A stretch of DNA of 64,000 nt from Nepenthes gracilis (lineage: Eukaryota; Streptophyta; Magnoliopsida; Caryophyllales; Nepenthaceae), in contig BSYO01000003.1 of assembly GCA_033239525.1 (NCBI GenBank), forward strand, positions 7,868,001-7,932,000, in the 5' to 3' direction. Positions 50,206-60,592 of this stretch are shown here, piece after piece (position 1 is the stretch's first letter; every line of letters begins with the position of its first letter). The translations under genes were made by a program, and so were the position numbers. Below the pieces are notes generated by a model, which was not told where the DNA came from, did no database searches, and worked only from the letters and a program-made list of their open reading frames with translations.

Positions 50206-50757
50206 CTTTAGATGGTTTACGTAGAAATTTATAGATTGGTGAGTAGTGAGAGAGAAATCATTTTAGATTAGAAAAATTCGAGTAAGGTAAAAGCCTAGAC
50301 ATTCAAAGTTTCTGAAGGATTACCCAGAGAACCGGCGCAAGCTGATAATCGAGCATAAACCAATCTTAGCAATGAGATTTGCAGAAAACAGTTTGAATAC
50401 AGGGATGAAATAGAGGAAATTTGAAGGACGAGGAGAACGGCGTAGCCGTCTAAAACCCTCCTTAAACCTACGTTTCATCTGAAGATCTATTTCCTAATTC
50501 CAAGACCACTGTTCCTTCGAATAATCCGACCCGTTCCTACTTAGCCCTGAATTTGACCGACTCTGACCTCTTTTTTTCTAAGCTACATTCTTTTTTGTTC
50601 AAATCATCTGAACAAATCCGGAAATTTATTTATAAAACTTAAACAAATTTTATTTGCGTAGGATGCAGCAGCGGCTCAAATGGAAAAGAATCGACCCTGG
50701 GAGCCTATAATTTGGAATTGCTTAGTCCAAATGATATTTGTGGGCCAAGTAATGAAC
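50206..50757 (-). promoter_or_regulatory. RPOT1 promoter and 5' leader
   Basis: This mixed-composition stretch lies upstream (minus strand) of the RPOT1 ATG. It contains GAGGGTTTTAGACGG, a telo-box-like AGGGTTT word, and a perfect ACGGC-GTA-GCCGT inverted repeat near 50440. The leader may include an intron. GTGGGCCAAG (a TGGGCC site II word) lies near 50740. No TATA box is evident, as is usual for organelle-function genes. Confidence 0.45.
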
Positions 50758-51363
50758 TCATATATAATAGTTCCTATCATAGCATGAAATATTACGCTTA
50801 TCAAAATTTTACATAAATATTAAGCAATAAAAAGAGACTTTGAGATAGTCAACTAATTGATAGAAAATATGCTTGCCATTGTCATGAGTATTACGTCAAG
50901 ACAAAATTAATGAGACGTTTTAACAGTATATAATGTCGATATATGAACTAGTTTATCTACCCTTTTAATATATTAAGGATGTTTTGATATTTACAGAACT
51001 ATGCAACTTTCCTTAACGCCTATTGTACAAGCTTCCATCACCATTTGAGAATATTACACCCATCATCATATATAATGGTTCCTATCATAGTATGAAATAT
51101 TTCGCCCATTGAAATTCCACATTAATATCAAGCAATAAGAAGAGACTTTGAGATAGTCAACTAATTGATAGAAAATATGTTTGCCATCATCATGGGTGCT
51201 GTGTTGAGATAAAATTGATGAGACATTTTAACAGTATATAATGTTGATATATGAACTAGTTTATCTATCTTCCTAATATATAAATGATGTTTTGACATTT
51301 ACCTAACTATACAACTTCCCTTAACGCCTCCTGTACAAGCTTCTAGCATCATTTGAGAATATT
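50758..51363. repeat. Tandem duplication, two units of 308 bp
   Basis: Unit 1 is 50758-51065 and unit 2 is 51066-51363. TCATATATAAT(A/G)GTTCCTATCA starts each unit and CATTTGAGAATATT ends each; both landmarks are offset by exactly 308. Long shared runs include GAGACTTTGAGATAGTCAAC. Units differ mainly by transitions, at roughly 85-90% identity by eye. It is non-coding and lies 0.55 kb upstream of the RPOT1 start codon. Confidence 0.9.
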
Positions 51364-52315
51364 CAATTTTTAAAATAAAAAAAGCACAATATTCTAACAA
51401 AATTTGTACTTACTAGATACTCAGATAATTTTTTTACAAATTTGGAATTAAAAATCTATCTTGATAAGCATTTTACATTCTTTTTAAGTAATCTAATAAA
51501 TTCAATACCTCTTTGTCTTATGACAAAAATCCTATAATCACATTCGTCGATATCATATAATATCTACTAAGTCATTTCGCACAAAAAACTATCATTCTAT
51601 TATCCAATTTCTCGGCTAAGATTTCAAGTCAATAACACAGCCCCCTTGGGAGCACTCGAAATAGCATTTCCCTGTCTGTTCAAAATAAATAAATAACTTC
51701 TTATTATTTCGAAACTCAAATTGATTTAAATACTTAAAAAAATTTTCAGTAATATAGACCTAAGCCTCTTTATATTTGTTTGTGATTCATATAACATTGG
51801 GAATAGCTTGTCCAAATCACGAGCTTCCTTCTCAATCGTTTTTATTCTAAGTCATATCTTCGATTCAAATATATTAAAAATACATTAAATTTAAAAAGAA
51901 TCTAAAATTATGGTTTTTAAAAATTTTTAGTCACCATTTTGGATGACCCTCTTTGTATACTCCAATGTGAAGTTTGTAGATCATTCGATCTAGTATTTTA
52001 TTGCTTAGTTTTGATTATATTATTATATATTACTAGTCTAATAGGAGGAGTTAATTATGAATATTAGTAAATGTGTGAAATTATCTTATTTTCTAATGAG
52101 GTAAGGTTGTTTTTACTATGGATTTTGATATTATAATTGTTTAAAATTTTTTCAAAAAATTTACTTTTGTCAAATTAAATTATTCTGATTTTTTTAATAA
52201 TTTATACATATAAAAACAATGTAATTTACCTATAGAATATATCAAGCATATAGTTTCAGTTATAAAAAAATCATTGTGAATGTTATTTATTACTTTTAGT
52301 TAAGTTCATCATCAT
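51364..52315. other. AT-rich spacer up to the Tat element
   Basis: No gene or recognisable element is present. It is the host flank of the Tat retrotransposon. The five bases just outside the LTR are ATCAT (52311-52315), which should recur beyond the other LTR if that is intact. Confidence 0.5.
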
Positions 52316-53308
52316 TGTTGCGTCCCGGGCCCACGGTTGTCGTACGGATTAGGGAGCCTTCGGATTCCTTAGCGTGCGGCTGTTTCGGAAGAAGGGTCCG
52401 GTCTCCGTCCCTGTTAACCTGGACCTGTACAACACAAACGACAAACAAGAGGTGAAGGGTCCGGCAGGATTTCTCCTACCGAGGCCGCTCCGACGCTCAA
52501 GTCAGCAAATTCCCGCAATAAATGAAATGGCGCACGCTAAAGGGGTGCGCGGAGAAATGCTGTGAAGCGTAGAGGTGATTGTGCGGTGATGCAGAGAAAT
52601 GCAATGAGCAGGTGGTGGAAGGCCTGGCTTCCGTAATACACCGCGATGGGTGGCTAACTTTCCCATTATCTCAGAGGATGCTGGGATGGTGAGCGAGTCA
52701 GCTAGATGAGGCAATGCTCTGTCTTGACTCGTCACTCTCGTGTTTTAGAGAAGGGGGGAGCAGATGATCAAGGATGCTTGAAGCTATGTTCAGTAAATAT
52801 CCAAGGTTGATCGAAAGAGTTAAAGGTCGTAAAGTCGAAGATCCCAGATCCCTTTCTCTGTGGGGTGTGAGGGTTCTTATACGCCTCACCCCATTGGACT
52901 CTTGGGCGCCAAAACGCCCGTTGCTTGGGCATTGCGCCGCTGGTCGCTGTCATGGACCGTCGGTCACGTCGGCTGTCCTGTTGCCGTGCTTGGCACGCTG
53001 CTGAGCGTCGTTGGCCACGCCCGATTTTCCCTGGATGGGGATTGGTTGGCCACCTACAGACGGCAGCGGGTGGCGTTGGCGCTGCGCCAGCCACGCCTCT
53101 ATTGGCTGACCTTTCCGCCTTTTCCGCCTGTTTCCGGCGACGCATTTAATACGCTGCAGGTTTCCGTTGCCTTCTTCCATTGTGGGCTTGCGCCTTTCAT
53201 CCCTTGGGTTGGGCTTACTGCCTCACGTGGGCTTCTGATCTCCTCACGGGTCGCGTCCTACTTCGTGGGCCAGGGCCTGTCTCATGGGCCAGGACATGGG
53301 ACCCAACA
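52316..53308 (-). repeat. 3' LTR of the Tat element (993 bp)
   Basis: The left edge reads TGTTGCGTCCCGGGCC. The right edge, read on the minus strand, is TGTTGGGTCCCATGTCC. The termini are therefore TGTTG...CAACA. The minus-strand start directly follows the polypurine tract, and the left edge coincides with the jump in base composition. Open frames inside it (for example 52860-53312) are incidental. Confidence 0.8.
52875..52882 (-). promoter_or_regulatory. LTR TATA box
   Basis: GTATAAGA on the minus strand, within GAGGCGTATAAGAACCCTC, lies 427 bp inside the LTR. This is a plausible U3/R boundary promoter for the gag-pol transcript. Confidence 0.5.
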
Positions 53309-53325
53309 CTAGCCCCCCATGCCTG
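53309..53325 (-). other. Polypurine tract
   Basis: The minus strand reads GGCATGGGGGGCTAG immediately before the LTR start TGTTGGG. A G6 purine run at the 3' LTR edge is the usual plus-strand primer of Ty3/gypsy elements. Confidence 0.7.
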
Positions 53326-53594
53326 GGTCGGCCAGTGGTCGGGCCTGGCATGTTCCCTGAGCCCATTTCCACGGTCTCATACCCTTCCTCGTGCCGCGCC
53401 ATTTTTGTCGTTTTCCAAGTTCGCGCCTTTCCCGGAGCCGGGCAAGCTTTTTGTGTCTTTGCCGTGACCCGTCGCCTCACCCAGCGAGATTCGTGCGCCT
53501 TGGGTTGCATCTGACCGGTGGTCGCTACTGTTGTCCGAAAGACGTTTGCTGGATGTCGTGTCGCGCTGGGTGAAGGGAGAGCCTGCGTCTTGCC

Positions 53595-54271
53595 CATAAA
53601 TAGGAGGGCACTTGAGCGAGTTGAGTCCATCCCTTATTAGCGAACCGAAGAAGCAATGAGAAGATTCTGGCTTTCCCCGCCCTTGGCGGGTACTCGAGAA
53701 GGAGTTGGATGGACCACTTGCATGCTTGAGTTCCCTGGTGGAGACCGTTGTAGCCCACGCCCTGTGGCTTGCTTTCTTTGCTATCGAGAGTGGCTTGGCC
53801 ATTCCGCCGTCGTCGCGTGCTTCCTTCCGGGTTGTGTCCATGGCTAGGTTGAGCGGATTCTTTGACTACCCCCGCGGCTGCCTTCGCCTGTTAGGCGACG
53901 GCATTCACAGGTGTCCACTCCGCGTGCCACGCCAGGGCACTAACCGCGGGAGGAGTGCGAGGTCAGTAGCCCTCCGCGGAGGCTGAGCTTATTGCCCGTC
54001 TCTCGCGGAGTGCCTGACTTCAGTGCTTCCTGGACCCCGGTGGATTGAATGCTTGAGACTTCCACCGAGGGATGCTCCTTGCTTCCCGCCTGATTACGCT
54101 GTGCGAAATACCGATCCCCGCCGTCTGGATCTGGTGCAGATCGTGTTCGCCGGGCTCTCCTGGGGCGAGGTAGGGGGGCATTCCGGGCTTCACACCGCAG
54201 TCTTCTTTCATCTTTATCGCAACTTCACGGTTGTAGATCTTGTACTTTGTAAGAAAGCGTTGATTAATAAA
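53595..54271 (+). other. Antisense unit A: TATA-like box, short frames, poly(A)-like signal
   Basis: Plus strand, opposite to gag-pol. CATAAATAG at 53595 lies 61 nt before an ATG at 53656 that opens a 63-codon frame. A second frame (53705-53986, 93 codons) overlaps it and carries an Ala/Leu-rich stretch that could be the real reading phase after a frameshift. TTAATAAAAG at 54264-54273 may be a poly(A) signal. I recognise no protein motif. It is included because the same promoter-frame-tail layout recurs in units B and C. It could be chance in GC-rich DNA. Confidence 0.3.
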
Positions 54272-54565
54272 AGAAGTAGCCTCTTTTGTCTTCAATTTTT
54301 GTCTTGTCTCCGTAAATGCTTTTCTGTTGCCGGGCGTTTTGCCCTGAGGATCCACGCGTCATCCTTTGGGAGCCTGTGGGGTCCCTGTCAACCGTCACGT
54401 CCCCTGGGCATCCAGCGCATTTAATTTCTGCGTGGCCAGGGGACGTCGTTCCGTCTTGGAAATGCGCGAGTCTTCAGGGGCCTCCTACGTGGTGAACCCT
54501 CATTGGCCCTTACTTAAATGCTTTTCGCCTTTTGGAATTGACGCCTTTTCAGGAGAAAACTTGCC

Positions 54566-55245
54566 TATATAAACACGCCGCTTTCTCCTGAAATCTGGCA
54601 CGTCTTTGTACTTGTTCATCCACTGGCCGTTCGATCTTCCTCTGCGTATTTTTTCGTTGCGAAATCGATGGGAGACTCCTCTAGTGACACGGAGCGCACC
54701 TCTTATGAGTCCGAGTTCGGCTCTAACGTCCTTGTGTCTTCCGGAGCCCACACCTCAGGAGGGGCTCGCTGCGGGCCACGGTCGCCGGCCCTTCTCGAGT
54801 CCGGGAGTTCCTCCGGCTTCGAGGGGGTCCCACCCGTCCGGGGCCGCGTGTCGAAACGAGTGGCTGAGAGCCCGCGTCGCACATTTAGAGAGCGCTCTGG
54901 CCGAGTCGGAGGCCAGGGCCATACGGTTGGCGGGTGCGAACGTGGGGGCGCAGGGCCGCATATTGGCACTTGAAGAAGAAACGGAGCAACTTGGGCGGCG
55001 ACACGAGGTCAAGTCTGCCGCTACTGCGGACGGAGCTGAGGTCGATGCTTCGGCCGGAAGAAGTGAACTCGGCCTTGGAGCGGAGTTATTTTGACGCCGT
55101 TAGGCTTTGCCGAAGGCTTGCTTTACTGGAGGATCCAGGCTTCCGCATGGGTGTCCTAGATCCTCGTAACTCGTCCGCCAAGACCCGTGATCAGTTGGTG
55201 GATTATCCCGTTCGAGGTTCCTCCACCGGCCACCGGGATCGTTGA
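54566..55245 (+). pseudogene. Antisense unit B: coiled-coil protein with its own TATA-like box
   Basis: TATATAAAC at 54566 lies 102 nt before the ATG at 54668 (MGDSSSDTERTSYESE). The reading then passes through other frames: an Ala/Glu/Arg-rich heptad-like segment (VAHLESALAESEARAI, LALEEETEQLGRR; about 54850-55015, in the frame ending at 55094), then YFDAVRLCRRLALLEDPG and MGVLDPRNS to a stop at 55245. At least two frame changes are needed, so it is a broken gene unless spliced. The C-terminal part resembles that of unit C in plan (WDGIRLCHRIV...GVLHPGN), so B and C look like paralogues. It lies opposite to gag-pol inside the Tat element. Function unknown. Confidence 0.5.
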
Positions 55246-55617
55246 CCGTTTTGCTATCGTTGTGCTCTTTTCTTTTCTTTGCCAGCGTTGTAACAGAACT
55301 ACTTTGCCGTAATGAGAATCTTTCTTTCATATCGTCTCGTCTGCCGAATTTTCTCGTTTCTTGGCTGTTTCTCTTTCTTTTTTTTTCTTGCGCTTTCTGT
55401 GCGCGTCTTCAGGGGTTCTGCTATCGTGAGCCCCTATTTAATGTTCATGGCGCCTGGTGGGACCCTAGCCATGCTGCTGAAGGGTCGCGCCCGTTAGCCT
55501 GGCGCCTAGCCATCATTGCAATCGATTGAGATTCTGCGGTGCACCCTGATGCCACCACGTGTCTCAATCTCCGGAGGCGGTGGCGTTTTGGTTTCCCGCC
55601 TCTTGACTTGGCGTCGT

Positions 55618-57781
55618 CTATTTAAACCAAACGACGATCGTCTCCTTCTTTCCGCTGATTTCTTCTCCCTTTATTCCTGAGGTTTTCGAGAGACAAATGG
55701 CAGCGAAAGTAGAGAGCTCTTCCTCTTCTCACGTTTCCAGAATTGTGCGTCATGGTGTCCGCAACACCAGGTCGGTTTTGACTGAGGGGTACATAGCCTC
55801 TCTTAGGGTAGACTATGCGATTCCCGACGACCTGAGTTCCCGTATTCCCGGCGCACAGGACAGAGCCAACGCCCCCCAGAGGGCTTTATTAAGGTGTACG
55901 AGCATCATCTGAAGGGGGGCTTCATTTTTCGTTGAACTGCTCGTTGCACGCAGTGGTCGAAGCGCTAGGAGTCCCATTGGCAAGGCTTCATCCTAATGCC
56001 TTGCGCTATCTGGTATCTCTGTGCGTCTTCGCTCTTATGCACTAGTGCTCCTTCGATGCAAAGGCGGCAAGAATAATTTTTCGGGCCACGGAGTCGGAGG
56101 ACTGGATATCGCTTTCCCCCAAGCCAGGGTACAACCTTCGCGGCACCAACCCTGACTCCGTGAAAGGCTGGAAGGAGCGCTTCTTCTTCCTGCAGGAGCC
56201 CTCTGACTGTGAGCTTCCGAGGGCGTGGGGCCCGATTTCGGAGTACTTCCGGGACAAGCCCACTGACGAGCACCTTGCAGAATCCTCGAAGCTGCTATCC
56301 ACCATCAAGTCGGTGGAAAAAAGGTTCTCAATCCAGGGTTATTTCCTCACATCTGTTACGTTTGAGATCGGCAGATGGGGACCTCCTGCTGGTTGGGCGA
56401 TAGCCGGTCCTGGTAAGGACCTTCCTGGAGAGACTGCCACTTCCCTTTCGCCCGAGAGAAACGAGGGGGGAAGCGGCTCGTTGCTGGTGTCGTTGAGCGA
56501 CAATGAGGACGCGGCTGCCCATAAACGGCTAAGGGAAGCCGAAGGGACCCCTTTGAGGAGGTCCTGAGACGAGTCACGGCCCTTCCATCAAGGGAAGTCC
56601 GGCTCAAGAGAGACTCCGCCAGCCGCGGTCGCCAGGGGAAATCGCCGCACCCTCGCCGACTTCGACCGCGGAGCTAGCCGCCGCGAAGTCTCGCGAGGTC
56701 GAGTCTCTACTTGCCGGGATCCATCCACCGGCGGCGCCGGCGAGGCAACGGATGACGTCGTCATATTGGAGAGCCCAGAGGGGCCATTTACTTGGCCGCG
56801 CGTCGAGCCGGCGCCGAGGCCCGGGATCTCGGGGGTCGCCGACGATTCTTGTGGAGCCCATTTCTGTGTGCAGGCCTCCTGAAGACCTGGCTGCACTTTC
56901 GGAGGTTGGGACTGCTCCTGCTGCTGATCCGGCTCAGGCTGACGAAGGGGAAGCCAGACGTCCCCGTGGCAAGAGCCCCTGCTGCGTTCTACGGCAGCCA
57001 CTCTTCCCACGACCCTCCTCTAGCAGTCGAGGAAGCTGAGCCCTAGGGAGAGGTTCTTTCGGATGAACTCGCGCGGGCCGCATGTTCAGAGGTTGGCACC
57101 GCTCTGGGCCGGGATGACAGCACAGGCGAAGGGGCAGCCGGGACGTCCTCGCGGCAAGAGCCCCCGAGTGCTCCTACGGCAGCCAGCCTTCCAGCCAGCC
57201 CTCCCCAAGCAGTCGAGGAAGCTGAGCCCCAGGGAGAGGCTCTTCCGGGCAATTTCACACCCTTCCTGCGCGTCGCCTCTCTTCCGGTACGGTTGCTTCT
57301 TTCTGGACTTCTTCCTTTGTTGTTTATTTTGGTAATATTTCTGATGTTTCCTTCCATGCAGGTTCCTGGTGATGCGGTCCCCTTCGAGGTACTAGCTGAC
57401 TCTTTTCGCGGGGACCTGGAGCGGGCCATCATCAGCGGGCATCAACTCGTCCACGGCGGCCTGGCCCAGATCGCATCTCTTACAGGGGAGATCGGGCAGC
57501 TGCGGCGGAGAGTTGAGCAGTTGGAGGGCCTTTTTTCTGCTGCGGAGGAAAGAATCGCCAGGTTGGTCGGAGATGTGGTTGGTCGGCATTCTCCATCAGA
57601 GTGGCAGCTGGCGATGGATACTCGCTATTGGGACGGCATCCGCTTGTGTCATAGGATCGTCTCCCTGGCGGCTCCTCATGTCCCAGCTGGCGTCCTCCAT
57701 CCAGGGAACGCCGGGGTAGGAGAGGCGTCTTGCCTGAAGACTTTTCCTGAGGTAGCGGGTCCATCGAGCCTTCCTGATTAG
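55618..57781 (+). pseudogene. Antisense unit C: PF04195-like 'gypsy type transposon' protein
   Basis: CTATTTAAAC at 55618 is a TATA-like box 79 nt before the ATG at 55697 (MAAKVESSSSSHVSR). The N-terminal frame stops at 55912; in other frames follow YEHHLKGGFIF and then a good stretch (56100-56567) with NPDSVKGWKERFFFLQEP. The KGWK.RFFFV-type block is the signature of the plant 'putative gypsy type transposon' domain (PF04195), recalled without a search. A Pro/Ala/Glu-rich linker with a tandem duplication follows. A clean intron is likely at 57287-57361 (CTTCCG|GTACGG ... CATGCAG|GTTCCT, 75 nt). The last exon (57362-57781) gives a coiled coil (GEIGQLRRRVEQLEGLFSAA) and a stop. Early frameshifts mean this copy is decayed. 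Such proteins are carried by several plant gypsy elements, role unknown. Confidence 0.55.
56898..57256 (+). repeat. Intragenic tandem duplication, about 185 bp, in unit C
   Basis: Copy 1 (about 56898-57070) and copy 2 (about 57089-57256) share, in order: GAGGTTGG, GACGTCC(C/T)CG, GGCAAGAGCCCC, CTACGGCAGCCA and GCAGTCGAGGAAGCTGAGCC. The offset is 183-190 bp. It encodes the acidic Pro/Ala linker VEEAEPQGE. In copy 1 the codon for Q is TAG; in copy 2 it is CAG. Confidence 0.75.
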
Positions 57782-58775
57782 CCTTTGTTGCTGTTGAGTT
57801 TTGAGATTGGCTTGTGTATTTGTACCACATTTGTTTTTTGCGTGAATGAGAAGCGTCTTTTTACACTTCGTGTCTATGCTTTTTCTTTTCGTAGAGTGTT
57901 GCTTGCTTTTCGCTTTTGTTTCCGTTCGTTGGATCATGCTTCGTGTTTGAGAATTGGGCTCTTTGGAGCTGTTGTTGTTAAGACCCTATCCAGGCGCCTT
58001 CTTGCGTGGTGCTCGTCCTTCGTAAGAGGATGTCATCACAGCTCACACGTTTGGGGGGCTCGATCCTGTAGAGCGGATGTCGTCGCCAAGCCCCTGGAGC
58101 CTCAACGAGGATCAGCGCAGTGGTCAAGCCGCGGTAACCGGACTCCTGGGTCTAGGACTCGATCGCGTATGATTGCGGGAGGTGTGTCGCTCCTGCTCAA
58201 AGCGTTATAATCACCAAGTTGAGGTCCTAGCCCACGACCATTGTAGATTGAGGGTGCTCTCTTCTATTGGAGAAGGTCGCCGCACGCCTGCTATTCTTTG
58301 CCCCCTAAGGTTTTGTTGGCCATAAAGTGGGGACTCGGGGAGCCCCCAGGCCTAATGTTTTGACCGCACGGGTCGTTGGCGTGTAGCCTTTGGAATGGAT
58401 CGCCTAGATCCTTTGTCCTAGCCTACTGACGCCTCCGGCCGCCTAGCACGGGGCTTAGTTTCGAGTGGCCGGGGGCTTTCGGGCGAGCCATGGTGAGTAA
58501 AGTCGTCCCCAGGCCACCTGGCGCGAGGACGGAGTCCTGAGGCGGTCTGCTTTGGACCGTCTGGCACTGAGCCAAGGACTGGTTTTACGGACGGACGCTT
58601 GTCCTCCCGACTTAGGGGCAGCCTAGGTCGTTTGGTTCAAGAATGCAATGCATGGCATTAACTCACACAAATGAATATGCAGTATGATAGAGCAATTATG
58701 ATAATCAAAGGTAAAACTCATGTTCAAGCACTCATTATGTGCATGCGTGTGCGACTTACCTGAGTCAGAGTTGCA
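57782..58775. other. Tat spacer between unit C and pol, no coding signal
   Basis: A plus frame continues to 58210 but shows no motif. The region 58240-58640 is GC-rich without frames; 58640-58775 is AT-richer. It may hold the 3' end of the unit C transcript (CGTGAATGAGAAGCGTCTTT near 57840 resembles CGTAATGAGAATCTTTC after unit B). Confidence 0.4.
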
Positions 58776-60010
58776 TCACTGATAGTATTTTCTTAAGTTG
58801 GCGGCATTCCAGGTCCGCGGGACCAGCCACCATTCTCGGGCGCGTGAGCTTATGACGCTCCGCTCCCGAGGATTGCGGAGACGAGGAACGGTCCCTCCCA
58901 CCCGGGGGAGAGTTTGTTCCTATTTGCGGTCTTTCCCGCCGCCTCTACGCTCCGGAGGACCAGATCTCCAACTTCCAGTGGGCGCGCATTCACTCGCTTG
59001 TTGTAGTACCGTGTGACTCGCTGTTGGTAGGCCGCGGTTCTGAGTCGTGCGGTGTCTCGAACTTCCGAGAGCAAGTCTAGACTTTCCCGAAGCCTTCGTT
59101 CATTGGTGGCCGGGTCGAAGCATTCGATCCGCAGGCTTGGCATCCCCATTTCCACGGGTACCATAGCCTCAGCCCCAAAGCAAAGGTTAAAGAGCGTCTC
59201 CTTTGTTGGTTCTCTCGCGGTTGTTCGGTACGACCATAGCACTGACGGTAGCTCCTCAGTCCAGGAGCCCCCTGCGTCTTCCAACCTGGTTTTCAACCCA
59301 TGCAGCAGCGTGCGGTTGGTGACTTCGACCTGTCCGTTTGCTTGAGGGTGCGCCACGGACGCGTGTGCACCAGCTTTAATGCGAGGTCGCGGCAGTACTT
59401 CGTGAAGCGTTTGCCGGTGAATTGGGTTCCGTTATTGGTCACTACGACTTCAGGAATCCCAAAGCGGCAAACAATGCCCTGACGGAGGAACTTCGTCGCA
59501 TTTTGTTCTGTAATCTTCGCGAGTGGGACGGCTTCCACCCATTTTGTGAAGTAGTCGATGCCAACGATCAAGAATTTTCTTTGTCCGGCTGCCATCGGTA
59601 GGGGTCCGAGTATGTCGAGCCCCCATTGGGCGAACGGCCATGGGGATTGGAGATAGTGCAGCTCGGTGTGGTCAAAAGGCCATGTTACCATGGACTCGGC
59701 AACTTTCACACTTGCGGACGAACTCCATAGCGTCTCGTTTCATGGTGGGCCAGTAGAACCCTTGCCGCATGACGTTGAACACTAGGTTCTTCCCGCCAAT
59801 GTGTGATCCGCACAGCCCCAAGTGTACTTCTGCCAACGCGTAGTCGGCTTCCTCCGGAGTGAGGCACTTCAGGAGAGGGGTGGAGTAGCCTCGCCTGTAT
59901 AGTCTCCCATTTAAGACCGTGTACCATCCTGCTGTCTTCTTGATTTGCTTGGCCTCGTTGACGTTTTCTGGTAGGGCTTCTTCAGTGAGAAACTTTACAC
60001 AGGGTGTCAT
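58776..60010 (-). pseudogene. Tat integrase, with frameshifts and a lost catalytic Asp
   Basis: Inserts element cDNA into the genome. The zinc-binding H-H-C-C region is HLGLCGSH ... CESCRVHG (about 59840-59690). The core has the first catalytic Asp in WGLDILGPLP (59616-59614). The second is replaced: VVVTNNGTQF has Asn (AAT, 59436-59434) where the family has Asp (DNGTQF). Two extra bases near 59375 shift the frame between HT and SVAHP. The Glu of AHPQANGQVEVTNR (59326-59324) is in the next frame. After another frame change near 58850 the usual end PRTWNAANLRKYYQ leads to the stop at 58778-58776. This copy cannot be active as read. Confidence 0.85.
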
Positions 60011-60106
60011 CCAGTTGTCCCTCGTGCTGACATGAAGGACTTCTTTGTCTTCGGCGTCGATGCCGGCACGCTCGACTTCCCGGCTCCCTTTGCATACTCG
60101 CTCTGA

Positions 60107-60592
60107 TTACTCGCGCCGCATCCCGGCCCACCACAGTCGGTAGCGTTCGTTATCCGATCTCGGGATATGCTCGATCTCAAATCGATCAAACTCAAGGATC
60201 AGGGCCCTTACTCTCGCCAGGTACCTCACAAGCTGTGGGTTCGAGGCTTCGAAGTTTCCCTTCACCTGATTGACCACGAGCTCAGAGTCACTACCTACGA
60301 CCAACGACCGAGCGGAACACTCCCTCGCCAATCGTAGGCCTGCAAGGAGGGCTTCGTACTCCGCAACGTTGTTCGTGGCCGGGAAGGCCACAGTAACGGA
60401 GTATACGATCTCTACACCCTCGGGCGTCCGTAACACGATACCCGCTCCGCTGCCAGTCTGGGTAGATGATCCGTCTACGTTTAAGGTCCACACCGGTGAA
60501 TCGTCGTGCTCCATATCTCCTGGATTGCTGTCCTCGTCTGTCTTTGGCGTCGCTTCTGGGCGATAAAGTCTCGCGAGAGCTTGTCCTTTCAC
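60107..60592 (-). pseudogene. Additional (archaeal-like) RNase H of the Tat element
   Basis: A separate RNase H domain lies between the canonical RNase H and the integrase. The order of motifs is intact: WTLNVDGSSTQTGSGAGIVL (first Asp), NNVAEYEALLAGL (Glu), LVVGSDSELVVNQVKG (second Asp) and EIEHIPRSDN (last Asp). The extra domain is diagnostic of Tat elements; it is thought to have been acquired after the original RNase H. The frame is open over this domain but shifts on both sides. Confidence 0.85.

Noticed and set aside
52374..53312. Several open frames in the Tat LTR
   Set aside because: GC-rich DNA gives long chance frames. They overlap in all phases, have no motif, and lie within the LTR.
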